A stretch of 64,000 bases of DNA from Dethiobacter alkaliphilus (GCA_016841605.1 JAENYV010000001.1:355540-419539); one strand, 5' to 3'; shown: positions 16,797-26,523, counted from the first letter of the stretch. Notes: generated by a model not told the origin, from the letters alone. Made by a program: numbers and translations.

Positions 16797-18119
16797 ATGA
16801 AAATGTATAATAACAAAAATAAAACAAACTATATCCGGTACAGTACCGGGCAGCCGGATCAAGAAAAAGAAAAAAAGCTGCGGCTGGCTGAATTGGAACT
16901 TCTTTCTTTACTGGCAGAGAGCGATGAACTGTCCTGGGCTATCCAGATGGCTTTGCTGAAGATTATGGAGACAACTGTTTTCCCCTCCGGAGCAATACGC
17001 CTGGTTGATGGAGAAAACTATTCTTATATTGTGCAGGAAAGTTTATTACAGGAAAGCTTACCGCATAATTTCTGTTGGAGAACCGTACCGGAAAATGAGG
17101 AGACCGGGACCGGGCAGTGCTTCCTTGAACAGGCTGTGGACGATAAAAGTGAATTTATTTATAAGAGCAATTACGGCACTATTTTGAGCGGCAGGGCAGC
17201 AGAACTGGGGGTCGGCAAGGCAGATAATCCATTGAATTTAGTTTGTCGGAAATGCTTGTTAGCCGGCTTTCAAACCATAATTGCCGTCCCTCTCAAAGCG
17301 GGACATGAAATGGTCGGGATTCTCTATCTTCATGACCGGCAGGCGGATAAGTTGGAGCGGCAGACACTTATGTATCTTGAATCTGTCGCGCAGTCCATAG
17401 CCTATGTTATTAAAAATTTACAGTCCCGGCAGGAATTACAGGCGAGCTATGGAAAGATTCATTCTTTATCTGTCAAGCTTCTACATGCGTATGAGGAAGA
17501 GCGTTCCAGACTGGCCCGTGAGTTGCATGATGAAATAGGACAAGCCCTTACGGCTGTTAAGCTCAACCTTCAGCTTTTGGACAAAAAATTTACAAAAGAG
17601 CTTCCCGCTCCGGAGGGTATGCTGAAAGAGAGTATTGATCTGCTTAACGAAACGGTGCGCAACGTCCGCCGTCAAATTGTTTCCCTGCGTCCGCCTTCTT
17701 TTGAGAATTACGGGTTGGTGGAGGTGCTGCACGATATGGTTGTTGAGTTCAGACATCGCACAGGTATAAAAACATATTTCAAAGCAGACGGTTTTAGCGG
17801 CAGGTTGTCCAGGGATCTGGAGACGGTTTTCTATCGTTGCCTTCAGGAATCGCTGACCAACGTGACCCGCCATGCCGATGCCGGTGAGGTAAAAATTTCG
17901 CTGCAGCAGTGCCGGAAAGAGGTTTCTCTCTGTGTGAAAGACAACGGAAAGGGTTTTGATCTTTCGTTACAGAAGCTTTCCGGTAAACAAATCGGCTTAA
18001 AGGGTATGGAGGAGAGGGTTACTCTCCTGGGTGGCTTACTGGAAATAAATTCATCCGTAGGAAAGGGCACGGAGATTTGTATTACTGTTCCCCTGTTTTG
18101 TTGTCAAGAAACAAAGTGA
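16797..18119 (+). CDS. GAF-domain sensor histidine kinase (NarX/DegS type)
   Basis: A 440-residue cytoplasmic kinase without membrane segments. A GAF-like sensor region (about 30-205) contains several cysteines, including CRKC, that could hold a ligand or metal. A HisKA_3 dimerisation helix follows with RELHDEIGQALTAV, where His244 is the predicted autophosphorylation site. The HATPase domain has NVTRHADA and DNGKGF. This family pairs with LuxR/NarL regulators, and just such a gene starts 4 bp after its stop codon, so they form a two-component system. Its signal is unknown. The start is the ATG at 16797, with only a modest upstream ribosome binding site. Confidence 0.9.
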   Translation: MKMYNNKNKTNYIRYSTGQPDQEKEKKLRLAELELLSLLAESDELSWAIQMALLKIMETTVFPSGAIRLVDGENYSYIVQESLLQESLPHNFCWRTVPENEETGTGQCFLEQAVDDKSEFIYKSNYGTILSGRAAELGVGKADNPLNLVCRKCLLAGFQTIIAVPLKAGHEMVGILYLHDRQADKLERQTLMYLESVAQSIAYVIKNLQSRQELQASYGKIHSLSVKLLHAYEEERSRLARELHDEIGQALTAVKLNLQLLDKKFTKELPAPEGMLKESIDLLNETVRNVRRQIVSLRPPSFENYGLVEVLHDMVVEFRHRTGIKTYFKADGFSGRLSRDLETVFYRCLQESLTNVTRHADAGEVKISLQQCRKEVSLCVKDNGKGFDLSLQKLSGKQIGLKGMEERVTLLGGLLEINSSVGKGTEICITVPLFCCQETK

Positions 18120-18123
18120 AAGG

Positions 18124-18780
18124 GTGAAAGTTTTGCGCATTTTACTCGCTGATGATCATACTATATTGCGGCAGGGATTGCGTACCCTGCTGGAGATGGA
18201 CTCTGCATACGATATCGTCGGAGAGGCGCAAGACGGACTGCAAGCTGTGGAACTGGCAGAATGCCGGCGGCCGGAGATCATCATTATGGATATTGCTATG
18301 CCCGTTTTTGACGGTATTAAAGCCACAGAGAAGATTAAAAAACGATTTTCCTCTGAAATAAAGGTGATCATCCTTTCCATGCATGACGATAAATCTTTTA
18401 TCCGGCAGGCTTTTAAAGCGGGAGCTTCAGGATTTTTATTGAAGGAGACAGCCTTCGATGAGCTAAAAGTTGCCCTGGAAGTGGTCCGCGAAGGAAAACT
18501 TTATCTCAGCCCCAGCTTACTCCAGCCGGTTCTGCAAAGTTATCTGGCTTCAACATCCGATGAAGAAATTGCTGCTAAGTACGAACGGCTTACACCTCGT
18601 GAAAAAGAGGTGCTGCGGCTCTTGCTGAAAGGCTGCCGCCGTCAGGAGGTGGCTGAACTTCTATATATCAGTTTAAAAACAGTGGATCAGCATAAAAAAA
18701 AGATTAAGGAAAAATTGGAAATCAAAAATGAGGAAGAACTTCACAAATTTTTACCCCTAAGTGACCGTTTTGACGAATAA
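18124..18780 (+). CDS. NarL/LuxR-family response regulator
   Basis: A 218-residue two-component regulator: receiver domain (1-120) with Asp10/Asp11, phosphoacceptor Asp56 in IIIMDIAMP, Ser/Thr position in IILSMHD and Lys in LLKE; then a LuxR-type helix-turn-helix (about 145-210) with TPREKEVLRLLLKG and VAELLYISLKTVDQHKKKI. It should bind DNA when phosphorylated by the preceding histidine kinase. The start is GTG at 18124. Possible targets include the following chemosensory operon, because its promoter region (18781-18941) contains an ATAGGGAT/ATCCCTAT inverted repeat, but this is inference. Confidence 0.93.
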   Translation: MKVLRILLADDHTILRQGLRTLLEMDSAYDIVGEAQDGLQAVELAECRRPEIIIMDIAMPVFDGIKATEKIKKRFSSEIKVIILSMHDDKSFIRQAFKAGASGFLLKETAFDELKVALEVVREGKLYLSPSLLQPVLQSYLASTSDEEIAAKYERLTPREKEVLRLLLKGCRRQEVAELLYISLKTVDQHKKKIKEKLEIKNEEELHKFLPLSDRFDE

Positions 18781-18840
18781 TAAGCGCAGAATTTGTTGCA
18801 TCTTGTCGTTTTGTGATGATTTTTCCATTTTTAATAAAAA

Positions 18841-18880
18841 ATAGGGATTATTCTAGGGGTAAAATACGTATTATCCCTAT
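18841..18880. promoter_or_regulatory. Inverted repeat ATAGGGAT/ATCCCTAT upstream of cheR
   Basis: Perfect 8-bp arms (18841-18848 and 18873-18880) enclose 24 bases in the only sizeable gap between the two-component genes and the che operon. It is a candidate operator for the adjacent response regulator. Confidence 0.4.
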
Positions 18881-18882
18881 AT

Positions 18883-18904
18883 ACGCGGCAGGCGTTTTTT
18901 TTTA
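18883..18904 (+). terminator. Short hairpin plus T-run
   Basis: ACGC (18883-18886) pairs with GCGT (18892-18895) and about ten T follow. The stem is only 4 bp, so it is a weak terminator at best; it could partly separate the two-component genes from the che genes. Confidence 0.35.
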
Positions 18905-18941
18905 TATTATTTTATAGTTGAGAAAAGGCGGGTGTTTCTTT

Positions 18942-19808
18942 GTGGTTTGTTTAACCAACGTTCAGAATCTTACCAACGACGATTTTAACAGTATCAGTTG
19001 TTTGGTTTACAATTCCATTGGAGTTAACCTGACCGAAGCGAAAAAAGCACTGGTCATCTCACGTCTCTCCCGGCGCCTGCGCCAATTGGGGATGGATTCC
19101 TTTACCGGGTATATCCGTTATTTGGAACAGAATCCTGCTGAATTAGAAATAGTCTTTAACTGCATTACTACCAACGTAACCAGTTTTTTCCGCGAAAAAC
19201 ACCATTTTGCTTACCTGGAGAGTACCTATTTACCAAATCTTGAAACAATGCTTTCAAAAACGGAAAGAGCTGTTCCGCAAGAGATCCGGGCCTGGTCCGC
19301 GGGCTGCTCAACCGGGGAAGAGCCTTACTCCCTGGCTATGACGTTACATAACTATTTCCGAAATAAAAAAAAGTGGAATATTAAAATTATGGCTACCGAT
19401 GTGAATACAGAGGCCTTGCGGAAAGCCCAAACCGGTATTTATGCCTTAAAAGAGGTGGAAGGAGTGCCCTATGAATTACTTAAAACCTATTTCCGGTTGG
19501 GGACAGGCCCCAACAACGGTTTTTTTAAAGTAAAAGAGAGCTTGCAAAAGCTGATCTCTTTCCGCCGCTTGAACCTTGCAAAGCCGGGCGACTACGGGTT
19601 ATCCGAACCGCTTCATATGATTTTCTGCCGCAATGTTTTCATCTACTTTGATAAGGAAACCCGCAGCAAATTGCTGCAACGGTTTTATCGCTGCCTTTTA
19701 CCCGGAGGGCTGTTATTTTTAGGACATGCTGAGTCTATTAACACTGCCTCCGATCAGGTCGGCAGGTGGCGGCTTCTTGAGCATACAATTTACCGGAAGA
19801 CGGACTAG
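18942..19808 (+). CDS. cheR: Chemoreceptor methyltransferase CheR
   Basis: CheR methylates glutamates of chemoreceptors using S-adenosylmethionine, setting receptor sensitivity. The N-terminal helical domain contains the TTNVTSFFRE motif; the Rossmann-like methyltransferase domain shows the SAM motif AWSAGCSTGEEPYSLAM, MATDVN and the late motif MIFCRNVFIYFD. The frame opens at TTG 18918, but AAAGGCGGGTG at 18924-18934 is best spaced for GTG 18942, giving about 288 residues. It is the first gene of a chemosensory run continuing through CheD, CheB, receptor, CheW, CheY and CheA. No TPR extension is present. Confidence 0.94.
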   Translation: MVCLTNVQNLTNDDFNSISCLVYNSIGVNLTEAKKALVISRLSRRLRQLGMDSFTGYIRYLEQNPAELEIVFNCITTNVTSFFREKHHFAYLESTYLPNLETMLSKTERAVPQEIRAWSAGCSTGEEPYSLAMTLHNYFRNKKKWNIKIMATDVNTEALRKAQTGIYALKEVEGVPYELLKTYFRLGTGPNNGFFKVKESLQKLISFRRLNLAKPGDYGLSEPLHMIFCRNVFIYFDKETRSKLLQRFYRCLLPGGLLFLGHAESINTASDQVGRWRLLEHTIYRKTD

Positions 19809-19901
19809 CACTACAGCGAGAAATAGTGTCATGAAAACGGTTTAGCGGTCGCTGGGTCAAATCGCCGGACCAATGCACTATAAAAAGGAGCTGCCGGCAA
19901 T

Positions 19902-20492
19902 ATGAAAAAAAGTTTCCATCATAAACTCAACCGCGATATGTATGAAATTATTGCCGGTGATTACCATGCTGCCGGAGAGAAGAATATCGTCTTTACCACA
20001 CTGCTGGGGTCCTGTATCTCTGTTTGTTTAAAAGACAGCATTACCGGGATCGCGGGAATAAATCACTTTATGCTTCCTGGTCGGGTTACGGCGGAGGAGA
20101 TAACCGGGAGCGACGATGCCCGTTACGGTATTAACGCCATGGAATTGTTGATCAACAGCATGATGAAGCTGGGTGCGCAAAGAGATTTCCTTCAGGCCAA
20201 GATATTCGGCGGAGGACAGGTTTTGGGATTTGCTCACAACAACATTGCGTCTGCCAATATTGCTTTTGTGCTTGCTTTCCTCAAGATGGAGGAGATACCG
20301 CTCTTGGCAAGTGATGTGGGTGGTAAAGAGGGCCGCAAGCTTTTTTTCTTTCCGGACACCTTTAGTATATATATTAAGCGTATCGCCTGCGGTAGCATTT
20401 TGCAAACCACCGTACAGAACGAAGGGCGCTTTTTGCAGCGTATTCGCCGGCAACGTCACGAAGGAAGCGAGCTGATCATCTTTCACCGCTAA
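19902..20492 (+). CDS. cheD: Chemoreceptor glutamine deamidase CheD
   Basis: CheD deamidates receptor glutamines and, in Bacillus and Thermotoga, is controlled by CheC. The catalytic pair is visible: Cys38 in LLGSCISVCL and His55 in GINHFMLPG. It also has GINAMELLINSMMKLGA and FGGGQVL, typical of the family. Length is 196 residues, with an extra C-terminal tail of about 30 basic residues. AAAAAGGAG lies just upstream. No CheC gene is present in the window, so CheD may act alone or with a partner elsewhere. The order cheR-cheD-cheB suggests one transcript. Confidence 0.94.
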   Translation: MKKSFHHKLNRDMYEIIAGDYHAAGEKNIVFTTLLGSCISVCLKDSITGIAGINHFMLPGRVTAEEITGSDDARYGINAMELLINSMMKLGAQRDFLQAKIFGGGQVLGFAHNNIASANIAFVLAFLKMEEIPLLASDVGGKEGRKLFFFPDTFSIYIKRIACGSILQTTVQNEGRFLQRIRRQRHEGSELIIFHR

Positions 20493-20509
20493 GGAGGTTC
20501 CCGTATGTA

Positions 20510-21595
20510 ATGAGTTTAAAAACGATCCGTGTTTTGATTGTTGACGATTCGGCACTGGTGAGGGAAGTTTTGCAAAGGCTCTTTTCTCAAACAAAGGGTT
20601 TTGAAGTTGTGGGAACTGCTGCCGACCCCCTGCAAGCCGTCAAAAAGATTAAAGAATATAAACCGGATGTCTTAACCCTGGACCTGGAGATGCCCCGCAT
20701 GGACGGTCTTACCTTCCTGGAAAGGCTGATGTCTGTTTATCCTCTGCCGGTTGTCGTTGTCAGTTCACTGACCCGGCAAGGAAGCACGGCCGCTGTCAGG
20801 GCTCTGGAACTCGGTGCGGTAGATGTCGTTGCCAAGCCGACGGCAGGCTTGAGCAACGGCTTGAAAAACCTTTTCCCAGAAATTGTCGCCAAAATTAAAA
20901 ATGCCGCTGCTGTGAATATGGAAATGCTGCGCCGCCAGGTTAAACATGATAAGTTGCAGCGTCGTTCGGTGACGGAAACAATTGTTGCTTCAGGAAATAT
21001 AAAAGATACGATACCTCTTGTTCGCAAGGCCGACAGGGTAGTTGCTATCGGGGCTTCTACCGGAGGGACGGTAGCGGTTAAGCAGATTTTGCTGGACCTG
21101 CCGGCCAATATGCCGGGTATCTTGATTGTGTTGCATATGCCGGCCGGTTTTACTGCTTCTTACGCCCGGAGCCTTGATGTAGTCTGCCGCATACAGGTTA
21201 AGGAGGCTACGGACGGTGAGCCTCTCTCGACCGGCTGCGCTTATGTAGCCCCAGGGGGAAAGCATCTTTTGCTGGAGAAAAATGTTAAAGGTTTTTACTT
21301 GAAACTGGACAGCGGGTCTCCCGTAAACCGGCACAAACCATCGGTGGACAAAACCTTTTTTTCAGTGGCCGGTAGTGCCTCTCCCGGCAGTATGGGGATC
21401 ATCCTCACCGGCATGGGCTATGACGGCGCCAGAGGTTTGAAGGAGATGCACGACCGGGGTTTCTTGACTCTTGCCCAGGATGAGAAAAGTTCCATTGTCT
21501 TTGGCATGCCGCAGAAGGCCATCGCTTTGAATGCCGTAGATAAGGTGCTGCCTCTGCATGAAATCGCCGCGGAGATTATACGCTTCGTGCGGTGA
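20510..21595 (+). CDS. cheB: Chemoreceptor methylesterase CheB
   Basis: CheB removes receptor methyl groups when its receiver domain is phosphorylated by CheA. Residues 1-120 form the receiver (Asp12/Asp13, phosphoacceptor Asp58 in LTLDLEMPRMDG, Lys in VAKP). The methylesterase domain follows, with the nucleophile Ser in AIGASTGGT, the catalytic His in VLHMPAGFT and the Asp in TGMGYDGARG. Length (361 residues) is normal. The ribosome binding site AAGGAGG sits at the end of cheD, 12 bases before the ATG. CheR and CheB together imply methylation-based adaptation of the adjacent receptor. Confidence 0.95.
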   Translation: MSLKTIRVLIVDDSALVREVLQRLFSQTKGFEVVGTAADPLQAVKKIKEYKPDVLTLDLEMPRMDGLTFLERLMSVYPLPVVVVSSLTRQGSTAAVRALELGAVDVVAKPTAGLSNGLKNLFPEIVAKIKNAAAVNMEMLRRQVKHDKLQRRSVTETIVASGNIKDTIPLVRKADRVVAIGASTGGTVAVKQILLDLPANMPGILIVLHMPAGFTASYARSLDVVCRIQVKEATDGEPLSTGCAYVAPGGKHLLLEKNVKGFYLKLDSGSPVNRHKPSVDKTFFSVAGSASPGSMGIILTGMGYDGARGLKEMHDRGFLTLAQDEKSSIVFGMPQKAIALNAVDKVLPLHEIAAEIIRFVR

Positions 21596-21639
21596 TAAAA
21601 GAAACACGCTAAATTAAAAAAGAGGAGGAGGATGGTAAA

Positions 21640-23700
21640 ATGTTGAAAAAAATAAGTCTGAAAGTCAAGCTGATTATACTGTTTTTGCTGGTGGGATTAC
21701 TCCCCCTGGGAGTAATAGCGCTCCTGTCTTATAACAGTGCCCGGGAAGAGATCCGTTCTGAGGTCTATAAAGGGCTGGATATGTATTCCATTTTGTCAAA
21801 AGAATCCATGGATACCTACTTTGAGGAGATTTATAACGATGCCAATGTGATGGCCACTACCCGGGATATTTATCAGAGTTTTAATGTTTTGGCGGGAACA
21901 GGTTATAACACGAGCGATCCCGCCTGGACTGAGCGGACTAAGATAATGGACAATTTAATGGAAGCTTTGGCCGAGGATAAGGGCTATACCCTTATTTACT
22001 TAAGCGACATGCGGGGTAAGATTGTCTACAGTACGAACAGGGACTTCCTGGGCAAAGACATGTCGGGACGGGCTTATCTCCAGGGTTCACTGCAGGGGAG
22101 CACTACCTGGTCCGAACTTTTTTTCTCCGACTTAACAAATACAAATATTATGGCCGTCTCTGCTCCGGTGCGCAGTATGGGGCGCACCGGCAATGTGTTG
22201 GGCACCATCAATCTCGTCGTGGATGATCAGAACATTGCTTACATTTTACAAAAAGGACTTGCCGAGTTAGGGGAGTCGGCCAACGCTTATCTCCTTAATG
22301 AGACCGGTCTCTTGCTCAGTAATACCAAGTTGGGCGAGTACAGCCAGGGTGCGGCTCTGCAGCGAAGCATTAATACCAGGGCAGTGGAGATTCTTTCCGA
22401 CCCCATAAGGAACGGGAACTGGGATTTCAATACTAATGGTGAGTATCAGGACTACCTGGGTAATTCTGTGCTGGGAGCGCTCTTTGTGGCCAAGCTGGGG
22501 GAGGAGCCCGTCGGTCTGGTCATTGAGATCGGTCAGAATGAGGCCTTTCAGGGCGTAACGCAGCTGCGCAGCGCCATTATCCCCCTTATCGCCGTGTCTG
22601 CCGTTGTTATTGCTTTCGTAGCTTTCTTTGTAGCTATGACCATTGTCCGTCCTGTGCAGAAGGTCAGCGACATGACCAAAGTCCTCGCTAAAGGTGATTT
22701 TACCGTCAGAGCGGAGATCAAATCGCGCGATGAGCTTGGGCTGATGGCGAAAAACTTAAACGGAACCGTTGATATCTTAAGCGAGACCCTCGCCCGAGTG
22801 CAGGATGCTTCGGACAACGTCTCCCATGCCTCCGCGGAGCTCTCTTCCGGCAACCAGGATCTTTCCCAGCGGACAGAGGAACAGGCTTCCTCCCTGGAGG
22901 AAGTTTCTTCCACCATTGAAGAGGTCACATCTTCCCTGGAGTCCTGCTCATCCCATGCCGGCGAGGCGGACAACCTATCCAGACAGACAATGGACAGTGT
23001 GCGTAAGGGTGAAGAGGTGGTCAGGGATATGCAAGACGCCATGAGCGAGATAACCCGCTGTAGTCAGGAGATTTCCGAGATTATCTCTACTGTTAACGAT
23101 ATTGCTTTCCAGACCAATTTGTTGGCCTTAAACGCTGCTGTGGAGGCGGCCCGGGCAGGTGAACAGGGCCGGGGGTTTGCCGTAGTCGCTGCGGAAGTAC
23201 GCAACCTGGCCGGCCGCTCGGCAGAATCAGCCAAAGAGATCGAGAAATTAATTAAGGATACCATCGTCCGGGTGGAAAAGGGCAACAGGCTTATGGGCGA
23301 CACGGAGAAGGTACTGCAGGAGATCGTCTCCAACACGCAAAATACCAGCGATGTTGTCGGTGAGATTGCCGCTTCCCTGCGTGAACAGTCCACAGCGGCA
23401 GGCGATATCCGCACAGCTATCGAAGAACTTAACCAGGTTACCCAGCAGAATGCCTCACTGGTGGAGGAGATCGCCGGCTCCAGCGAAAACATGAACAGTG
23501 AGGCAGTAGAACTATACGATAGGATAAAATTTTTTAAGATTTCCACAAACGGATATAAAAAAGTCGAGCGTAAAACGGAAGTGCTGAAACAAGGCGAAAC
23601 GGCCAGGAAAGCTGTCACAAATAAAAAGCCGGCTCTCCTGTCAGCTGCGGCCAAAAGTATTGAACCGGATTTCTTTGAAGAAGATTTTGAAAAATTTTAG
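21640..23700 (+). CDS. Methyl-accepting chemotaxis receptor (dCACHE-like sensor)
   Basis: A 686-residue transmembrane chemoreceptor: TM1 at about residues 9-30, an extracytoplasmic sensor of about 280 residues (CACHE-like, with [18 protein letters not shown]), TM2 at about 310-335, HAMP domain, and a cytoplasmic signalling domain. The hairpin tip has [18 protein letters not shown] and [19 protein letters not shown], the conserved site for CheA and CheW contact. The C-terminus lacks a CheR-tethering pentapeptide and ends in an acidic [10 protein letters not shown]. It is the only classical membrane receptor in the cluster and the likely input for CheA. GAGGAGGAGG gives a strong ribosome binding site. 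Confidence 0.94.
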   Translation: MLKKISLKVKLIILFLLVGLLPLGVIALLSYNSAREEIRSEVYKGLDMYSILSKESMDTYFEEIYNDANVMATTRDIYQSFNVLAGTGYNTSDPAWTERTKIMDNLMEALAEDKGYTLIYLSDMRGKIVYSTNRDFLGKDMSGRAYLQGSLQGSTTWSELFFSDLTNTNIMAVSAPVRSMGRTGNVLGTINLVVDDQNIAYILQKGLAELGESANAYLLNETGLLLSNTKLGEYSQGAALQRSINTRAVEILSDPIRNGNWDFNTNGEYQDYLGNSVLGALFVAKLGEEPVGLVIEIGQNEAFQGVTQLRSAIIPLIAVSAVVIAFVAFFVAMTIVRPVQKVSDMTKVLAKGDFTVRAEIKSRDELGLMAKNLNGTVDILSETLARVQDASDNVSHASAELSSGNQDLSQRTEEQASSLEEVSSTIEEVTSSLESCSSHAGEADNLSRQTMDSVRKGEEVVRDMQDAMSEITRCSQEISEIISTVNDIAFQTNLLALNAAVEAARAGEQGRGFAVVAAEVRNLAGRSAESAKEIEKLIKDTIVRVEKGNRLMGDTEKVLQEIVSNTQNTSDVVGEIAASLREQSTAAGDIRTAIEELNQVTQQNASLVEEIAGSSENMNSEAVELYDRIKFFKISTNGYKKVERKTEVLKQGETARKAVTNKKPALLSAAAKSIEPDFFEEDFEKF

Positions 23701-23715
23701 AGAAGCAAAGAGAAG

Positions 23716-24045
23716 GTGCTGCCGAAAGGGGATGAAGAAAAAGTGCGCCTGGAGCAGGAAAGCAATGATAGTGTGGTGCTGTTTTTGGAGGGGCAGCTGG
23801 ATGTTACCAATGCCACTGAACTTAAGGAATTGCTTCATTCCCTTTACGAGCAAGCCGTCAAGCATGTAACCCTTGATTTCACTGCGGTGAACGGCATTGA
23901 TAGCAGGATTTTGGGAGTACTTCTTTTTTATCAGAAGCGTTTTAAGGAAAAGCAAGGAGAGCTCTCCATCAGGAATGTAACCAGCACTTTTATTCGAAGG
24001 TCTTTTCAGATGCTGCACCTTAATCGGGTCATCAGGGTGGAATAA
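23716..24045 (+). CDS. STAS-domain protein (anti-sigma factor antagonist-like), phosphoacceptor Ser kept
   Basis: A single STAS domain of about 100 residues, related to SpoIIAA/RsbV. The strand and helix pattern is clear (VVLFLEGQLDVTNATELKELL, HVTLDFTAVNGIDSRILGVLL). The switch serine is kept at the expected place (GIDSRILG), although the usual SSGLG context is altered to SRILG. Such proteins are phosphorylated by RsbW-like kinases and dephosphorylated by PP2C enzymes, and both activities are encoded in this region. The start is GTG 23716 or GTG 23743 (VRLEQE); neither has a perfect ribosome binding site. It lies 15 bp after the receptor gene. Confidence 0.82.
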   Translation: MLPKGDEEKVRLEQESNDSVVLFLEGQLDVTNATELKELLHSLYEQAVKHVTLDFTAVNGIDSRILGVLLFYQKRFKEKQGELSIRNVTSTFIRRSFQMLHLNRVIRVE

Positions 24046-24097
24046 AAACAATGTAGTAATAGAAAGAGATAGCATTAGAAAGGAGGAGATCAACTTG

Positions 24098-24652
24098 ATG
24101 AGAGAAGAACCACAAAAGAAAAACAATACTGTAAATTCTTTTAATGAACAACTCGCCAACCAGTCCGCGGAGAATCAGTATATTACCTTTCGTATCGGTG
24201 AAGAGGAGTACGGTATTGATATCATGCTTGTACAGGAAATTATCCGCTACAGCAAACCCACCCGCGTTTTCAATGCCAACCCTGTTATCAAGGGTGTTAT
24301 TAATTTTCGCGGCAGGGTTATCCCTATCATTGATATGCACCGCAAATTTAACTTGCCCGAGGAAGAGTATGATGGTTTTACCGTCGTCATTATTATTGAA
24401 GTGCAAAAGAAAATTATGGGGATGATTGTTGACCGTGTTTCCGACATCGTGAGCTTCAGCCCCGAAAACATCCAGCTGGTCGACCGTGAATTTGCTGAAG
24501 ATATCAAAACAGAGCATTTAAAGGGGATGGGTAAAGCGGATGAACGAATCGTTCTTTTGCTAGATCCCAACCGGGTGCTCTCCTTTGAGGAGATAAAACA
24601 ACTGGAGAAAGTGACAACTGCAGGCGAGGGACGAATGAAAACCGGAGTATAA
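24098..24652 (+). CDS. cheW: Chemotaxis coupling protein CheW
   Basis: CheW bridges chemoreceptors and CheA in the signalling array. The 184-residue protein has an N-terminal polar tail of about 27 residues and a complete CheW fold: QYITFRIGEEEYGIDIMLVQEI, VIKGVINFRGRVIPIIDMH and a C-terminal LDPNRVLSFEE. Conserved receptor/CheA contact residues in the RGRVIP loop are retained. AAGGAGGAG precedes the ATG at 24098 (a TTG at 24095 would add one residue). Only one CheW gene is present, which fits a single array built around the adjacent receptor. Confidence 0.95.
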   Translation: MREEPQKKNNTVNSFNEQLANQSAENQYITFRIGEEEYGIDIMLVQEIIRYSKPTRVFNANPVIKGVINFRGRVIPIIDMHRKFNLPEEEYDGFTVVIIIEVQKKIMGMIVDRVSDIVSFSPENIQLVDREFAEDIKTEHLKGMGKADERIVLLLDPNRVLSFEEIKQLEKVTTAGEGRMKTGV

Positions 24653-24699
24653 CGAACGGTGTCCGGCTATGATGGAGTAACTTTTATTGGGGTGAGGTT

Positions 24700-26523
24700 A
24701 TGGAACTGGAAAACCTGAAAAAACAAATTTGCAGAGCAACAGCAAAAATACAGGAAATCATTATGAACAGCGAAGAGGTCTTCGGGTATGTTTACAGGCA
24801 GTTGCCTGCCATTGAGAAGGAGATAGACCTCACCATGACGGAGACGGCCGTTTTGCTGGATTATTTTCGACACGCATCCGGACCGGAAACGATAGAGCAC
24901 AGCAGAGAGCAAGCTCTCTCCGGGGAAGAAATACCCAAGATTTTCCATCTGCTGCACCGGATCGAAAGCAGCTTTACCGGTACTTCGAAGGAATTAATCG
25001 GAGAAAAGGAAATGCGCAGGAGCCTTAATTTATTCATGGGAACCGAAGGCGGTCGGGATGCGGGTGTGACGGAACTGCTGGATTTGATCGCACAGGTAAA
25101 AGAGAGGTTGACGGAAATAGAAATAGTTTCGCTCAATGCCATTATCTACGCTGCTCACCTGGGTGATGAAGGACGCGCTTTCGGTGTTATCTCGGACAAA
25201 ATTAATGCTCTCTCCAATCAGGTCAGCGAGCATTATTCTTTACTGCAGGTTGATGCTCATAACCTCAGTGAGTGGAATAACCGCTTTATGGAAGGTTTCC
25301 AGGGAATAATTTTCAGCCATGAAGAACTGGATACAAAACAGCGGGAAGGATTTAAAGATCTTTTCAGTATTACCCGGAAATCTCTTGATGCAATCAGCTC
25401 TATCCTGCAAAACTTGATGGGCCGTATTAAAGCTGCTGTGGAACCGGTAGAAGAAATAATGGTTTCAATTCAGTCACAGGATATCATCCGGCAAAGCATG
25501 GAAAATTTGAATAAGTGCCTGACCGCAATCGATGAGCATGTCGATCGTTTTACAAGTGAGAGAAGCAATGGTGTTGATACCCTGCAGCTGCTCTATTTTG
25601 TTTCCCGAGTTTTGGATCTTTCCATTAAACTGGCGGATAATATTGAAGTTGAGCTTTCCACATCGTTAGCGGCACTGGAGTCCTTGTTGGCGGATATTGT
25701 TGCGCGCCTTGGCGAGATCAGGGATGGAGGCAGCCTGTCGACAGACAAAGATATTATTCCGACACTTTTTTTGCAAGCTCAGCAATTTATGGAAGATTTT
25801 GCGGCGGGGTTCAGCAACATGCAGGAACAAATTGATAGTTTCGCGGATTTAAATAAGTTTTTTTATAAGCATATGTCCGGGCTGGAAAAACGGATTGAAA
25901 TAATCAAGGGGCACGTTGATTTTTTGAAAAAGTTGGGATTCTTAACCCGTATTGAGCTGGCCCGTCTGAACAGGGGTGACGGTTCATTTGAACAGGAGAT
26001 CTCCGCAATTACCGACAGGGTTATCTCCGACGTCGACTCTAATGAAGGCTTGATTACATCTCTGAAAAAAAGATTACATAAAGATTTGCTTAACTTTGAG
26101 CAGATGCTTGTGGAAAACCGGAACAAGACCGGTGTTATGCTGCGCATAACCTGGGAAGCGCGGGAAAATCTTGAGGAGATAGAAAAAAAGATTTCCTGTG
26201 CAGTACAGTCTTTAGGAGAAAGCTGCCGCAACCTTGTCGGTGCGGTAGAAGACGACCGCTTATACCTGGAGCGGAATCAGGCGCTGCCGGCGGCCGTCAG
26301 GGATATTAAAACCTCCCTGTTGGGGCTTGCCGGTGAAGTGGAGAAGGCCATGGAAGAGGCACTGCGTTTGGCCGGACTGGAAAAATGGGAGGGGATCACT
26401 GAAGAGATGCAGGAACTTTTAGGAGGTTTGACCACCTATCTGGAGCGGTTAACAGCAAGTGAATTATTTACGGGTATGGCGATGGATGTAGGGGGCGAAA
26501 CCGGGGAACTGACGCTTTTTTAG
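24700..26523 (+). CDS. Large soluble coiled-coil protein with degenerate chemoreceptor tip and DxxxQ motif
   Basis: A 607-residue cytoplasmic, largely helical protein with no membrane segment. Residues about 135-175 read as a degenerate chemoreceptor hairpin tip: IVSLNAIIYAAHLGDEGR followed by AFGVISDKINALSNQ, where classical receptors have LLALNAAIEAARAGE and GFAVVAEEVR. At 258-266 it has QSQDIIRQS, with Asp261 and Gln265 in the D-x3-Q spacing used by CheZ phosphatases. No CheC, CheX or CheZ gene is present in the cluster, so it may be the CheY-P phosphatase, or a cytosolic array component, or both. The long C-terminal half has no recognised domain. GGGGTGAGG precedes the ATG. Function is unproven. 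Confidence 0.7.
   Translation: MELENLKKQICRATAKIQEIIMNSEEVFGYVYRQLPAIEKEIDLTMTETAVLLDYFRHASGPETIEHSREQALSGEEIPKIFHLLHRIESSFTGTSKELIGEKEMRRSLNLFMGTEGGRDAGVTELLDLIAQVKERLTEIEIVSLNAIIYAAHLGDEGRAFGVISDKINALSNQVSEHYSLLQVDAHNLSEWNNRFMEGFQGIIFSHEELDTKQREGFKDLFSITRKSLDAISSILQNLMGRIKAAVEPVEEIMVSIQSQDIIRQSMENLNKCLTAIDEHVDRFTSERSNGVDTLQLLYFVSRVLDLSIKLADNIEVELSTSLAALESLLADIVARLGEIRDGGSLSTDKDIIPTLFLQAQQFMEDFAAGFSNMQEQIDSFADLNKFFYKHMSGLEKRIEIIKGHVDFLKKLGFLTRIELARLNRGDGSFEQEISAITDRVISDVDSNEGLITSLKKRLHKDLLNFEQMLVENRNKTGVMLRITWEARENLEEIEKKISCAVQSLGESCRNLVGAVEDDRLYLERNQALPAAVRDIKTSLLGLAGEVEKAMEEALRLAGLEKWEGITEEMQELLGGLTTYLERLTASELFTGMAMDVGGETGELTLF

Noticed and set aside
18842-18920. SigD-type motility promoter upstream of cheR
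   Set aside because: No TAAA-N15-GCCGATAT-like pair could be aligned; motility control is therefore not supported.
22548-23654. Long antisense frames (164 and 196 codons) opposite the chemoreceptor
   Set aside because: Serine-rich low-complexity translations typical of the reverse of a coiled-coil receptor gene; no start signal.
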